This document shows, piece after piece, positions 1-5,663 of a stretch of 5,663 nt of DNA. The stretch is from Candidatus Poseidoniales archaeon (lineage in GTDB: Archaea > Thermoplasmatota > Poseidoniia > Poseidoniales > Poseidoniaceae), in assembly GCA_012270265.1 (NCBI GenBank), contig JAAXIR010000044.1:6566-12228 (forward strand). Reading direction: 5' to 3'. The notes under the pieces were generated by a model. The model was not told where the DNA came from. It saw nothing but the letters and a program-made list of their open reading frames with translations, and made no database searches. The first letter of the stretch is position 1, and every line of letters starts with the position of its first letter. The position numbers were made by a program, and so were the translations under genes.

Positions 1-1
1 T

Positions 2-892
2 ATTTCGTCAAACGTCTTGCTCGTTACGGATGAGGATTGTGTCTTAGACACTTTTGACGCTTTACCTCGCGATGAGGCTGTTTGGATCGATTCCGATGGC
101 GATGGTGTCGGCGATAACAGTGATGATTGTCCGAATGTTTCTGGCTACTCGTTGATTCCACTGGGTTGCCCGGATCGTGATGGAGATGGTATTGGTGATG
201 ACGTCGATGCATTCCCAAACGATGTTGATGAATGGTCCGATGAGGATGGAGATGGGTATGGTGACAATGGCGATGTGTTCCCAAGGAATCCGGACGAATG
301 GGCCGATTCAGACAACGACTCTTATGGAGATAATTTCGATGCTTTCCCACTGAACGAATCGGAATGGCTTGATTCAGATGGCGATGGTGTAGGCGATAAC
401 AGCGATGCCTTTGTTGATGATGCTACTGAATGGATGGATTCCGATGGCGATGGATGTGGTGACAATTCGGATGTATGGCCACAAGATGCGACAGAATGTT
501 TCGATCGTGATTATGACGGTGTTGGGGACAACAAGGATGCCTTCCCAGACAGTGCATACGAATGGCTGGATTCCGATGGTGATGGCGTTGGTGATAATGC
601 TGATGCCTTCCCATTTGATGCTTCAGCAAAATACGATTCAGATGGCGATGGTGTGCCTGACGCAACGGATCTGTTTCCAAAGAATGCGGGGATGGATTCT
701 TTCTTTGACATAGGGTGGCGTATCGGGCTTGGACTCGCGCTCCTTGCCTCATTACTATTGTTTGTCCAGAGACGAACTTCAAACGACATTGATGAGCAAA
801 AATGGGTCATGGATGCAAACCAGCAACAGACCATTGAATCAACTGCAAGACCCCTTTCTGCACCAACTTTGGACGATTTTGGCCAAAATTAG
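2..892 (+). CDS. Asp-rich calcium-binding repeat surface protein with C-terminal membrane anchor (5' partial)
   Basis: The reading frame is open to the left window edge, so this is the C-terminal part of a larger protein; the TTG at 17 is probably not the true start. Numbering from that TTG, residues 25-225 hold nine units of the type DxDxDGxGDNxDxFP...EW, preceded by one degenerate unit (about 3-24). Such Asp-rich loops bind calcium in thrombospondin type-3 repeats and usually form a rigid extracellular stalk. One hydrophobic segment follows (about 229-250), then RR and a polar tail of about 40 residues ending at TAG. This predicts an outside repeat region with the tail in the cytoplasm. Cysteines at 38/51 and 147/161 could form local disulfides. 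The lipoprotein gene follows 26-41 bp downstream on the same strand. The architecture is common in Marine Group II surface proteins. Ligand and function are unknown, and any N-terminal functional domain lies outside the window. Confidence 0.85.
   Translation: MSSNVLLVTDEDCVLDTFDALPRDEAVWIDSDGDGVGDNSDDCPNVSGYSLIPLGCPDRDGDGIGDDVDAFPNDVDEWSDEDGDGYGDNGDVFPRNPDEWADSDNDSYGDNFDAFPLNESEWLDSDGDGVGDNSDAFVDDATEWMDSDGDGCGDNSDVWPQDATECFDRDYDGVGDNKDAFPDSAYEWLDSDGDGVGDNADAFPFDASAKYDSDGDGVPDATDLFPKNAGMDSFFDIGWRIGLGLALLASLLLFVQRRTSNDIDEQKWVMDANQQQTIESTARPLSAPTLDDFGQN
89..691 (+). repeat. In-gene tandem repeat, 66-bp period, encoding Ca-binding units
   Basis: Units begin with an Asp codon at 89, 173, 239, 305, 371, 437, 503, 569 and 635. 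From 173 on the spacing is exactly 66 bp (22 codons); the first unit is longer at 84 bp. The core, gattc(c/a)gatggcgatgg, is nearly identical in several units (89, 371, 437, 635), while the units at 305 and 503 have diverged (DNDS and DYDG loops). The reading frame is kept throughout, so this is a protein-coding repeat that may expand or contract by recombination. Confidence 0.9.
701..766 (+). other. Transmembrane anchor segment of the repeat protein
   Basis: These codons give FFDIGWRIGLGLALLASLLLFV-like residues (about 22), followed at once by QRR. The single hydrophobic span with basic residues on its C-terminal side predicts that the tail is cytoplasmic and the repeats are outside. Confidence 0.8.
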
Positions 893-933
893 TATCCACT
901 AAGGTCATTACGGGGTAGATGACGGGTTCTTTC

Positions 934-993
934 ATGCGCACCAAGGCTGTACTGCTTGCCCTGCTCATGGCTACCGTTTCTCTCTCAGGTTGT
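934..993 (+). other. Lipoprotein signal peptide and lipobox
   Basis: Codons 934-990 encode a basic start (MRTK) and a Leu/Ala-rich core ending LSG, and 991-993 is the Cys that would become the lipidated N-terminus after cleavage. The Phe-Gly-Glu-Glu-Glu that follows fits release to the outer face of the membrane. Confidence 0.85.
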
Positions 994-2409
994 TTTGGAG
1001 AGGAAGAAATCATTCCTGAACCCGTTCCAGTCGTTGAAGAAGATCCAAGAATCTTTGTCACAGACAAAACAGGAGCTTCCCTCGATATGACACCAATCAA
1101 CATGACATTCCAATTCAGTGATGTGGGAGAAACTGGAAAAGAACCCAGCATTGGTATTACGTCGAGTGGTTGCATTTTCTTTATCGCCATGGAGAAGGTC
1201 ATGCGTTCCTGTGATGGTGGCCAGTCTTGGGAAGAAACGCAAGATCCTGTCGCATGTTCTCCAACAACCAGTGATCCGTATGGTTGGGTCGATCCAATCA
1301 CAGACCGCGTTTTTGGTGTCCAGATGATTGGATTGGAAACATCGTGGATTTGTTGGAGCGACGATGATGGCCAAACGTGGATGGGCAACCCGCACGACTC
1401 AGGAACAACACCACTCAACGATCACATCAAACTGGCAAGTGGCCCTTGGACGGATTCAGGCTATGGAGCCCTTGGACAATTCACCAGCGGATTCTATGAG
1501 ACAGCCGTGTACTACTGTTACAACAAACTTGCAGGTATCTTCTGTTTCACGAGTTTTGATGGTGGTGCGACCTTTGCCACTGGTGGTCAAATCATTGGCC
1601 TCGCTACGACAAATGGTGGCCTCCATGGAGCGATTTCAACAGCTCCTGATGGTACAGTCTATGTCACGCCTCGTGTAGCAACACCAACCGTTATTGTCTC
1701 GAAAGACAACGGATTCTCGTGGTTTGAGCGTACGATGGGCAGTGACGCTGGAACGCCCAATCCAAGAAAGAATTCTGAGGTATCAACCGATACCGATTCC
1801 AACGCGTATCACGTATGGACTGGTGCAGATGAAGGCGTCTACATGTCGAGGTCGACGGATTCCGGCGAAACATGGGAACAAGAGAGCATACGTATTTCAC
1901 CAGCAGGTGTCATCTCGACAGTCTTCCCTCAGACGGATGCAGGTGACCCCGGTCGAATCGCCATCACCTATCTCGGTAGTGAGAACACCGAGATGCTCAA
2001 TCAATCCGATATCGACGGGAATCCTTGGAATGGGAACGCCCATTACGCTCCGAACAATGCAACCTATCACCTCTACATCACGTTCAGTCTAAACGCTCTC
2101 GACGAGAATCCTACCTTCCACACCTATCGTGTCACAGATGACCCTGTTCAAGTCGGTTCGATCTGCTTGAATTCTGGCGATTGTCGAGACATAGGTGGTT
2201 CAAACCGTAACCTGCTCGATTTTAACGACCTACACATCGACCGACAGGGACGTGTCTACGTTGCATTTGCTGATGGTTGCACAGATGGCTGTGCTGACAA
2301 TCCGAACGCTACTGCAGCAGATTCGAGAGATGGTCGTGGCGCTGTTTACTACCTCGCATCAGGGCCAAGTCTCTATGTTGCAGACGGAGAACTTGAACCG
2401 CTCTACTGA
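934..2409 (+). CDS. Secreted lipoprotein with Asp-box (BNR) repeats, sialidase-like beta-propeller
   Basis: The N-terminus is a lipoprotein signal peptide: MRTK, a hydrophobic core, then the lipobox LSGC with the lipidated Cys at residue 20 (codon 991-993). An acidic EEE/proline linker follows, as expected for a protein tethered outside the cell. I chose ATG 934 because it gives a compact basic n-region; ATG 919 is in frame and adds five residues (MTGSF). Neither has a well-placed Shine-Dalgarno. Five Asp boxes of the form SxDxGxTW lie at residues 92-99, 142-149, 207-214 (ending TF), 256-263 and 307-314; this motif marks blades of BNR/sialidase-fold propellers. Ten further cysteines, an even number and often closely paired (for example SIC...GDC and DGCTDGC), suggest disulfides in an extracytoplasmic protein. 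No FRIP motif or clear arginine triad was seen, so sialidase activity is not supported. A glycan- or protein-binding role, or a hydrolase of another kind, remains possible. The length is 491 residues. Confidence 0.8.
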   Translation: MRTKAVLLALLMATVSLSGCFGEEEIIPEPVPVVEEDPRIFVTDKTGASLDMTPINMTFQFSDVGETGKEPSIGITSSGCIFFIAMEKVMRSCDGGQSWEETQDPVACSPTTSDPYGWVDPITDRVFGVQMIGLETSWICWSDDDGQTWMGNPHDSGTTPLNDHIKLASGPWTDSGYGALGQFTSGFYETAVYYCYNKLAGIFCFTSFDGGATFATGGQIIGLATTNGGLHGAISTAPDGTVYVTPRVATPTVIVSKDNGFSWFERTMGSDAGTPNPRKNSEVSTDTDSNAYHVWTGADEGVYMSRSTDSGETWEQESIRISPAGVISTVFPQTDAGDPGRIAITYLGSENTEMLNQSDIDGNPWNGNAHYAPNNATYHLYITFSLNALDENPTFHTYRVTDDPVQVGSICLNSGDCRDIGGSNRNLLDFNDLHIDRQGRVYVAFADGCTDGCADNPNATAADSRDGRGAVYYLASGPSLYVADGELEPLY

Positions 2410-2410
2410 T

Positions 2411-3562
2411 TCAAACCGATGCAATCGGTTGGTTGAGTTTGATGGATTGCATCAATTGTTTGAATTCCATACGAGCCTGAGCAATTTGCTCCTTGCACGC
2501 TCTGATTCGTGCCTTGTGGGCTTCCTTGCGTTGCTTCCAAGCATCTTTCGACTCTTTCTTTCGTTCCGTTTTGGCAAGTTGGTATTCCTCTCTCCGCTTC
2601 ATCAAATCAGTGAAACCTTTTCGGAGTTGCTGAACGCATTGGGTGAGTTTTGCTTGAACCTCGCTTGAAACATCCTCGCTTCCAGATGACTGCTCGAACG
2701 CTGTCTTCATTTTCTGAGACTCGATCGATTTCTTTGGAATCTTGTGCAAATCTTTGGTCATACCGAACCACGATGCAGCCTTAATCCACCACTTTGATGG
2801 GTCCCAATGGTACCACTTGTGTCCATTGCGATAATCAGCCTGGAAGGTGTGGTGGAAGTTGTGGTACCCTTCTCCAAAGGTAAAGAAAGAGAGAATTGGT
2901 GAATCACGGGACGTGTTTGCTGTTGAGTACGGTTGTGTACCCCACGTGTGCGCTGCTGAGTTGATGAGGAAGGTGGCATGGTGGACGACGACAACGCGAA
3001 GGAAACCACCGTAGATCATACCTCCAAGGAAGCCATGCATTCCGCCAAGTGCAAGATATCCGACTGCACCAGGCAAGACGATTCCGACCAAGAATCCAAT
3101 GAGGAAAATGTGGCGATCTTGCCAAGCAAGGATTTTGTCAGCTTGCAGGTCTTCAACGTGCTCAACGATTTCCTCTCCTTGGTCGACCATGACCCAACCC
3201 ATGTGTGCCCACATGAATCCTTTCTTCACCGTGTAAGGGTCTTCTTCTTCGTCGGTCTTGAGATGGTGTCGTCGGTGATCGCTGCACCATTTGATGGCTG
3301 AATTCTGGAAGGCTGCTGCACCAAACAGAGCATAGAACAAACGCATCGGCCACGCTGCTTTGTGGGTGCGATGACTGAACAAGCGGTGATATCCTGCCGT
3401 AATAGAGAGTCCACAAGCAAGGTAAAAACCAACGAAGATGAGTGGTTCGGCCCATGAAATCCCGTATTTCAGACTGTAAAAAACGACGCTCACAATGGCT
3501 AAGAGCGGCATTCCGATGAGGAAACTGGAATTGATGATGTTGAGGGAATTTCGGTGTTCCAT
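2411..3562 (-). CDS. Membrane acyl-CoA delta-9 fatty acid desaturase with charged C-terminal tail
   Basis: This is a di-iron membrane desaturase that would insert a double bond into a saturated acyl chain using O2 and an electron donor. Counting from ATG 3562, the histidine boxes are HRLFSH (59-64), HRRHH (96-100) and HNFHH (234-238), with the extra ligand motif NSAAH (201-205), as in the SCD/OLE1/DesC family. Hydrophobic spans lie at about 14-30, 40-55, 73-88, 152-173 and 178-195. The stretch GEGYHNFHHTF...DYRNG...WDPSKW resembles bacterial acyl-CoA desaturases. After about residue 277 comes a tail of roughly 105 residues rich in Lys, Arg, Glu and Gln, predicted helical, which typical family members lack. 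The frame is open up to an ATG at 3661, but those 33 residues look unrelated to the family and would leave only 2 bp to the earliest frame start of the divergent gene. ATG 3562 has GGTG four bases upstream. It converges with the lipoprotein gene (1-bp gap). The native substrate is not evident. Confidence 0.9.
   Translation of the reverse strand: MEHRNSLNIINSSFLIGMPLLAIVSVVFYSLKYGISWAEPLIFVGFYLACGLSITAGYHRLFSHRTHKAAWPMRLFYALFGAAAFQNSAIKWCSDHRRHHLKTDEEEDPYTVKKGFMWAHMGWVMVDQGEEIVEHVEDLQADKILAWQDRHIFLIGFLVGIVLPGAVGYLALGGMHGFLGGMIYGGFLRVVVVHHATFLINSAAHTWGTQPYSTANTSRDSPILSFFTFGEGYHNFHHTFQADYRNGHKWYHWDPSKWWIKAASWFGMTKDLHKIPKKSIESQKMKTAFEQSSGSEDVSSEVQAKLTQCVQQLRKGFTDLMKRREEYQLAKTERKKESKDAWKQRKEAHKARIRACKEQIAQARMEFKQLMQSIKLNQPIASV
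2414..2430. other. 7-bp inverted repeat between convergent genes (possible hairpin)
   Basis: AACCGAT-GCA-ATCGGTT is a perfect 7-bp stem with a 3-base loop, five bases past the lipoprotein stop codon and inside the last codons of the desaturase. As RNA it could fold in transcripts from either strand. No T-run follows on the plus strand, so a terminator role is uncertain. An overlapping alternative 9-bp stem pairs 2418-2426 with 2445-2453. Confidence 0.35.
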
Positions 3563-3711
3563 GGCACACCGATTTGCTTGGACTCTTTCATATTGTCTGT
3601 CATTTGTTGAAACAACGATGTAATTTGGCTGAGGTCGATTTGAACCAGACAACCGAGGCATAGGTGGTATCCTTTTATATTCGGGTACGCCGGATTTCGC
3701 TAAGGGTTACC
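3563..3711. promoter_or_regulatory. Divergent intergenic promoter region (desaturase / MscS channel)
   Basis: About 149 bp separate the preferred starts of the two divergent genes. Plus side: a TATA-like box at 3673-3681. Minus side: two weak candidates, CAATATGAAA (complement of 3586-3595) and AAATTACAT (complement of 3618-3626); the second would leave a leader of roughly 30 bases that includes the GGTG at 3567-3570. I see no clear operator palindrome. Confidence 0.5.
3673..3681 (+). promoter_or_regulatory. Archaeal TATA box for the MscS gene
   Basis: TTTTATATT closely resembles the archaeal box A. Its centre lies about 35 bases before ATG 3712, so transcription starting 25-27 bases downstream would leave a leader of only about 8-10 bases. 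This favours ATG 3712 over the in-frame GTG at 3664, which lies upstream of the box. Confidence 0.6.
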
Positions 3712-4998
3712 ATGGACTATCAACAGTACCTCGATGAAATCAATGCGCTCAACGATTACATTCGTTTGGCGATCGCTATTGGGCTCACTCTGCTTTCGCT
3801 CGTGCTTGCCAAGTACGCAGTTATTCGTCCTTGGTGGCGGTTCGTGACCTCTACGGAGGCTGATTGGGATGATTACCTTCATCGTCCACTTGCAAATCGA
3901 GCATATGCATTGATTCTCGCTGTCGGTGCACAATTGACGATACGCTGGATTTTGGGCACCTCAAGCTCCACCTTCGAAGCATCCGAACCGTTGTTCGCTG
4001 CCTTCTATGTGATTCTCAGTGCTTCGATTTTGAGCGTCTCAATCAAGCATCTCATACCCGTTTTGATGGATCAATTCAGTTCCCAAGGAAGCGTCACTGT
4101 CTCTGGTAGTAATTCGATTATCGTTTTCTTTTTGCGTGCTGTTGTGTGGTTTGCAGGACTGTATTTCGCTTTGGATCAACTTGGTATCGAATTGTTTGGA
4201 ATTCTCGCCTCCTTGGCGGTCTTTTCGCTGATTATCGGTCTCGCTGTCCAGCAAACGCTTGGAAACATCGTCAACTCTTTCCTACTTGCTATCGACAGAC
4301 CCTTTGAGGTTGGCGACCGAATCGAAGTCGAAGGAACATGGGGCTCTGTCGTTTCCGTTGGCATTCTCTCAACGAAGGAGCTCGCCCGAGATGAGCGTCT
4401 TGTTGTCATTCCGAACAACACGCTTGTCGAGTCCAAAGTCATCAACCATGCGCGTGGTGGTGGCGATGGTGTTGCTCGTCGTATCTCGATCGTCCTCGAT
4501 ATTGGTGTTGATTACCGAGAAGACATCGACCACGTCAAGTACACATTGCTCCAACTTGCAAAGGAGTGTCCATACGTTATCAACAAGCCAGAACCACGAA
4601 TTCTGCTTCACGAGCTCGCAGACTTTGCAAAAATCTTCCGTGTCTACACATGGGTCGAAGATTACAGTGACGAATACGTGGCACGTGACTGGCTCTTGCG
4701 CAACATTGACGAACGATTTGGTAAGGAAAACATCAACATTCCATTCCCAACATCGGTTGAGTTGTCCGATAGCGTCTACGAACAAGCAGAGGTCACCAAG
4801 CAACGCTCAGCAAAGCGTAAGATGGTCCAAGAACGCAAGAAACTCGATGAGTCTCGACTCAGTGCCCGTGCAGAAATCGAAGAGATTACCGAGAAACTCA
4901 AGGATGCTGAACTTTCCAAGAAAGATCGAGCAGAGCTCGAAGAGCGTCAACGCGAATTAAACACCATACTGTCACAGTTCGACCGTGATGGAGACTGA
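3712..4998 (+). CDS. MscS-family small-conductance mechanosensitive ion channel
   Basis: This family forms homo-heptameric membrane pores that open under membrane tension and release solutes during osmotic downshock. The protein has 428 residues from ATG 3712, longer than E. coli MscS (286). Hydrophobic spans lie at about 17-38, 63-82, 94-118, 136-154 and 159-194. The last is the pore-lining helix with the family's Gly/Ala-rich pattern (SLIIGLAVQQTLGN), and it runs straight into the signature of the beta domain, RPFEVGDRIEVEG (196-208), then the conserved VIPNN (232-236) and N245. An alpha/beta C-terminal domain follows to about 350. Residues about 360-424 form a strongly charged Glu/Lys/Arg helix, likely a coiled coil, not found in minimal MscS. 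The first two spans are additions to the three-helix core. It is divergent from the desaturase; pheS follows after 57 bp on the same strand. Family assignment is firm; ion selectivity and gating threshold cannot be read from the sequence. Confidence 0.93.
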   Translation: MDYQQYLDEINALNDYIRLAIAIGLTLLSLVLAKYAVIRPWWRFVTSTEADWDDYLHRPLANRAYALILAVGAQLTIRWILGTSSSTFEASEPLFAAFYVILSASILSVSIKHLIPVLMDQFSSQGSVTVSGSNSIIVFFLRAVVWFAGLYFALDQLGIELFGILASLAVFSLIIGLAVQQTLGNIVNSFLLAIDRPFEVGDRIEVEGTWGSVVSVGILSTKELARDERLVVIPNNTLVESKVINHARGGGDGVARRISIVLDIGVDYREDIDHVKYTLLQLAKECPYVINKPEPRILLHELADFAKIFRVYTWVEDYSDEYVARDWLLRNIDERFGKENINIPFPTSVELSDSVYEQAEVTKQRSAKRKMVQERKKLDESRLSARAEIEEITEKLKDAELSKKDRAELEERQRELNTILSQFDRDGD

Positions 4999-5009
4999 TG
5001 GCCTCACAG

Positions 5010-5019
5010 GATAATTTTG
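5010..5019 (+). promoter_or_regulatory. Weak TATA-like element upstream of pheS
   Basis: The AT-rich stretch gataattttg lies in the 57-bp gap after the MscS stop, centred about 41 bases before the pheS ATG. This would place a start site about 15 bases upstream of the gene. The match to box A is poor, and read-through from the MscS gene is an equal possibility. Confidence 0.25.
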
Positions 5020-5055
5020 CGGTGAATTGAAACCATTTGGCACAATCGCAACGCT

Positions 5056-5663
5056 ATGACCGGTACGGTTGAGCTCACAAATCCTGAGCGTCGAATGCTG
5101 CGTGCTATGCTTGCAGCAAGCAACGATGTTCATTCGCTCGACCAAATCATGAATGCGTGCGATTGGAACGACCAAGCAGTCGCTGTTGGAGCAGGTCAAG
5201 GTTTGAGCGACAAAGGATTCGTCGAGGTCCAAGAAAGTGTACGGCGTACGATTCATCCTGGACAAGAGGGTCACAATGCTATCACCAATGGGCTGCTTGA
5301 AGCACGCCTATGGTCATGGATTTCATCCCAAGACGAGCCTACGATGCCCAAGTTGCAAGCGAAGTTCGAACGACACGAAGCAGGCCCCGGTGTTGGACTG
5401 TTGAAGAAACTCGGTGTCCAACTCGAATCAGGAACATTCGTGTGTGAGGATACGTCTGCATTGAAATCAGAACTCCAAGCACGAGCCATGTTCCTCACAT
5501 CCTTGCCTGCTGATGAGGAGGATCTCTCCGAACGCCTTCTTGCTCACTTCAAAGGACGCAGACAACTGATTGAAGTCGTTGAACATCGGACGAGAACATG
5601 GTCCTTGACAGATTCAGGAAAAGCCATGTCCGACGATGGTCTTGAAGAGCGAAAACAGATTTC
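5056..5663 (+). CDS. pheS: Phenylalanyl-tRNA synthetase alpha subunit, N-terminal part (3' partial)
   Basis: The frame is open from ATG 5056 to the window end (202 complete codons) with no stop; archaeal PheS is about 500 residues, so this is the first 40 percent. The enzyme charges tRNA-Phe with phenylalanine in the cytoplasm as an alpha2-beta2 tetramer with PheT. What is visible is the set of small winged-helix-like domains typical of archaeal/eukaryotic PheS: ELTNPERRMLRAML (6-19), then LSDKGFVEV (50-58), NGLLEARLW (78-86, compare the family's EGLPERRLL), AGPGVGLLKKLG (109-120) and RTWSLTDSGKAM followed by DGLEER (180-199). The catalytic class II motifs would lie beyond the window, so the call rests on the N-terminal pattern; an unrelated winged-helix regulator is the main alternative. 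ATG 5056 is the first start after the in-frame stop at 5023-5025. pheT may lie further downstream. Confidence 0.8.
   Translation, partial: MTGTVELTNPERRMLRAMLAASNDVHSLDQIMNACDWNDQAVAVGAGQGLSDKGFVEVQESVRRTIHPGQEGHNAITNGLLEARLWSWISSQDEPTMPKLQAKFERHEAGPGVGLLKKLGVQLESGTFVCEDTSALKSELQARAMFLTSLPADEEDLSERLLAHFKGRRQLIEVVEHRTRTWSLTDSGKAMSDDGLEERKQI

Noticed and set aside
89..691. Regularly spaced repeats that could suggest a CRISPR array or satellite
   Set aside because: The 66-bp periodicity lies wholly in an open frame, encodes a clear calcium-binding motif and lacks unique spacers between identical repeats.
89..691. EF-hand or dockerin domain reading of the DxDxDG motifs
   Set aside because: There are no flanking helices of EF-hand type, no paired dockerin layout, and the strict 22-residue tandem spacing fits thrombospondin type-3-like units better.
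876..889. 14-bp perfect palindrome ATTTTGGCCAAAAT near the stop of the repeat protein, as a possible operator
   Set aside because: A 14-bp palindrome is expected by chance about once in three windows of this size, it lies within the last codons of a gene, and there is no second copy to support a regulator site.
807..1418. Minus-strand frame of 203 codons opposite the lipoprotein start
   Set aside because: It lies opposite the signal peptide and the first Asp boxes of the lipoprotein and has no motif of its own; it is an antisense shadow.
934..2409. Active sialidase (neuraminidase)
   Set aside because: Asp boxes are present but they also occur in many non-sialidase propellers; no FRIP motif or clear catalytic Arg triad, Tyr/Glu pair was visible.
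2195..2668. Plus-strand frame of 157 codons across the lipoprotein and desaturase 3' ends
   Set aside because: It overlaps two well-supported genes in other frames, and its composition shows no domain or membrane pattern; it is a shadow frame.
4259..4960. Plus-strand frame of 233 codons inside the MscS gene
   Set aside because: It lies fully inside a firmly identified gene, is very Ser/Thr-rich as expected for an off-frame reading, and has no recognisable motif.

Overview
The window looks like chromosomal DNA of a marine planktonic archaeon, most likely Marine Group II Euryarchaeota (Candidatus Poseidoniales). The clues are a gene start matching the N-terminus of the archaeal/eukaryotic-type phenylalanyl-tRNA synthetase alpha chain, an archaeal TATA-like box upstream of a short leader, and a surface protein built of DxDxDGxGDN...DAFP units ending in one membrane anchor, next to a lipoprotein. 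The assignment is an inference from gene content, with no 16S or marker gene seen. Coding density is very high and no stretch over 300 bases lacks a gene.

Layout from left to right. (1) Positions 2-892, plus strand: the C-terminal part of a surface protein with about nine Asp-rich calcium-binding (thrombospondin type-3-like) repeats, a transmembrane anchor and a short cytoplasmic tail; its 5' end lies outside the window. (2) Positions 934-2409, plus strand: a secreted lipoprotein with five Asp-box (BNR) motifs, predicted to be a sialidase-like beta-propeller without visible catalytic signature. (3) Positions 2411-3562, minus strand: a bacterial-type membrane acyl-CoA delta-9 desaturase with all three histidine boxes and an unusual charged C-terminal helical tail; it converges on the lipoprotein gene with a one-base gap. 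(4) A divergent intergenic region of about 150 bp. (5) Positions 3712-4998, plus strand: an MscS-family mechanosensitive channel, also with a charged coiled-coil tail. (6) Positions 5056-5663, plus strand: the first 202 codons of pheS, cut by the window end.

How the genes may relate: the first two encode cell-surface proteins, co-directional and closely spaced, and could be co-transcribed. The desaturase and the MscS channel are divergent and both act on the membrane, one on acyl-chain fluidity and one on tension; joint regulation from the shared intergenic region is possible but unproven. pheS is a housekeeping gene. The most notable point is an acyl-chain desaturase in what appears to be an archaeal genome. 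No mobile element, CRISPR array, tRNA, rRNA or obvious new defence system was seen.
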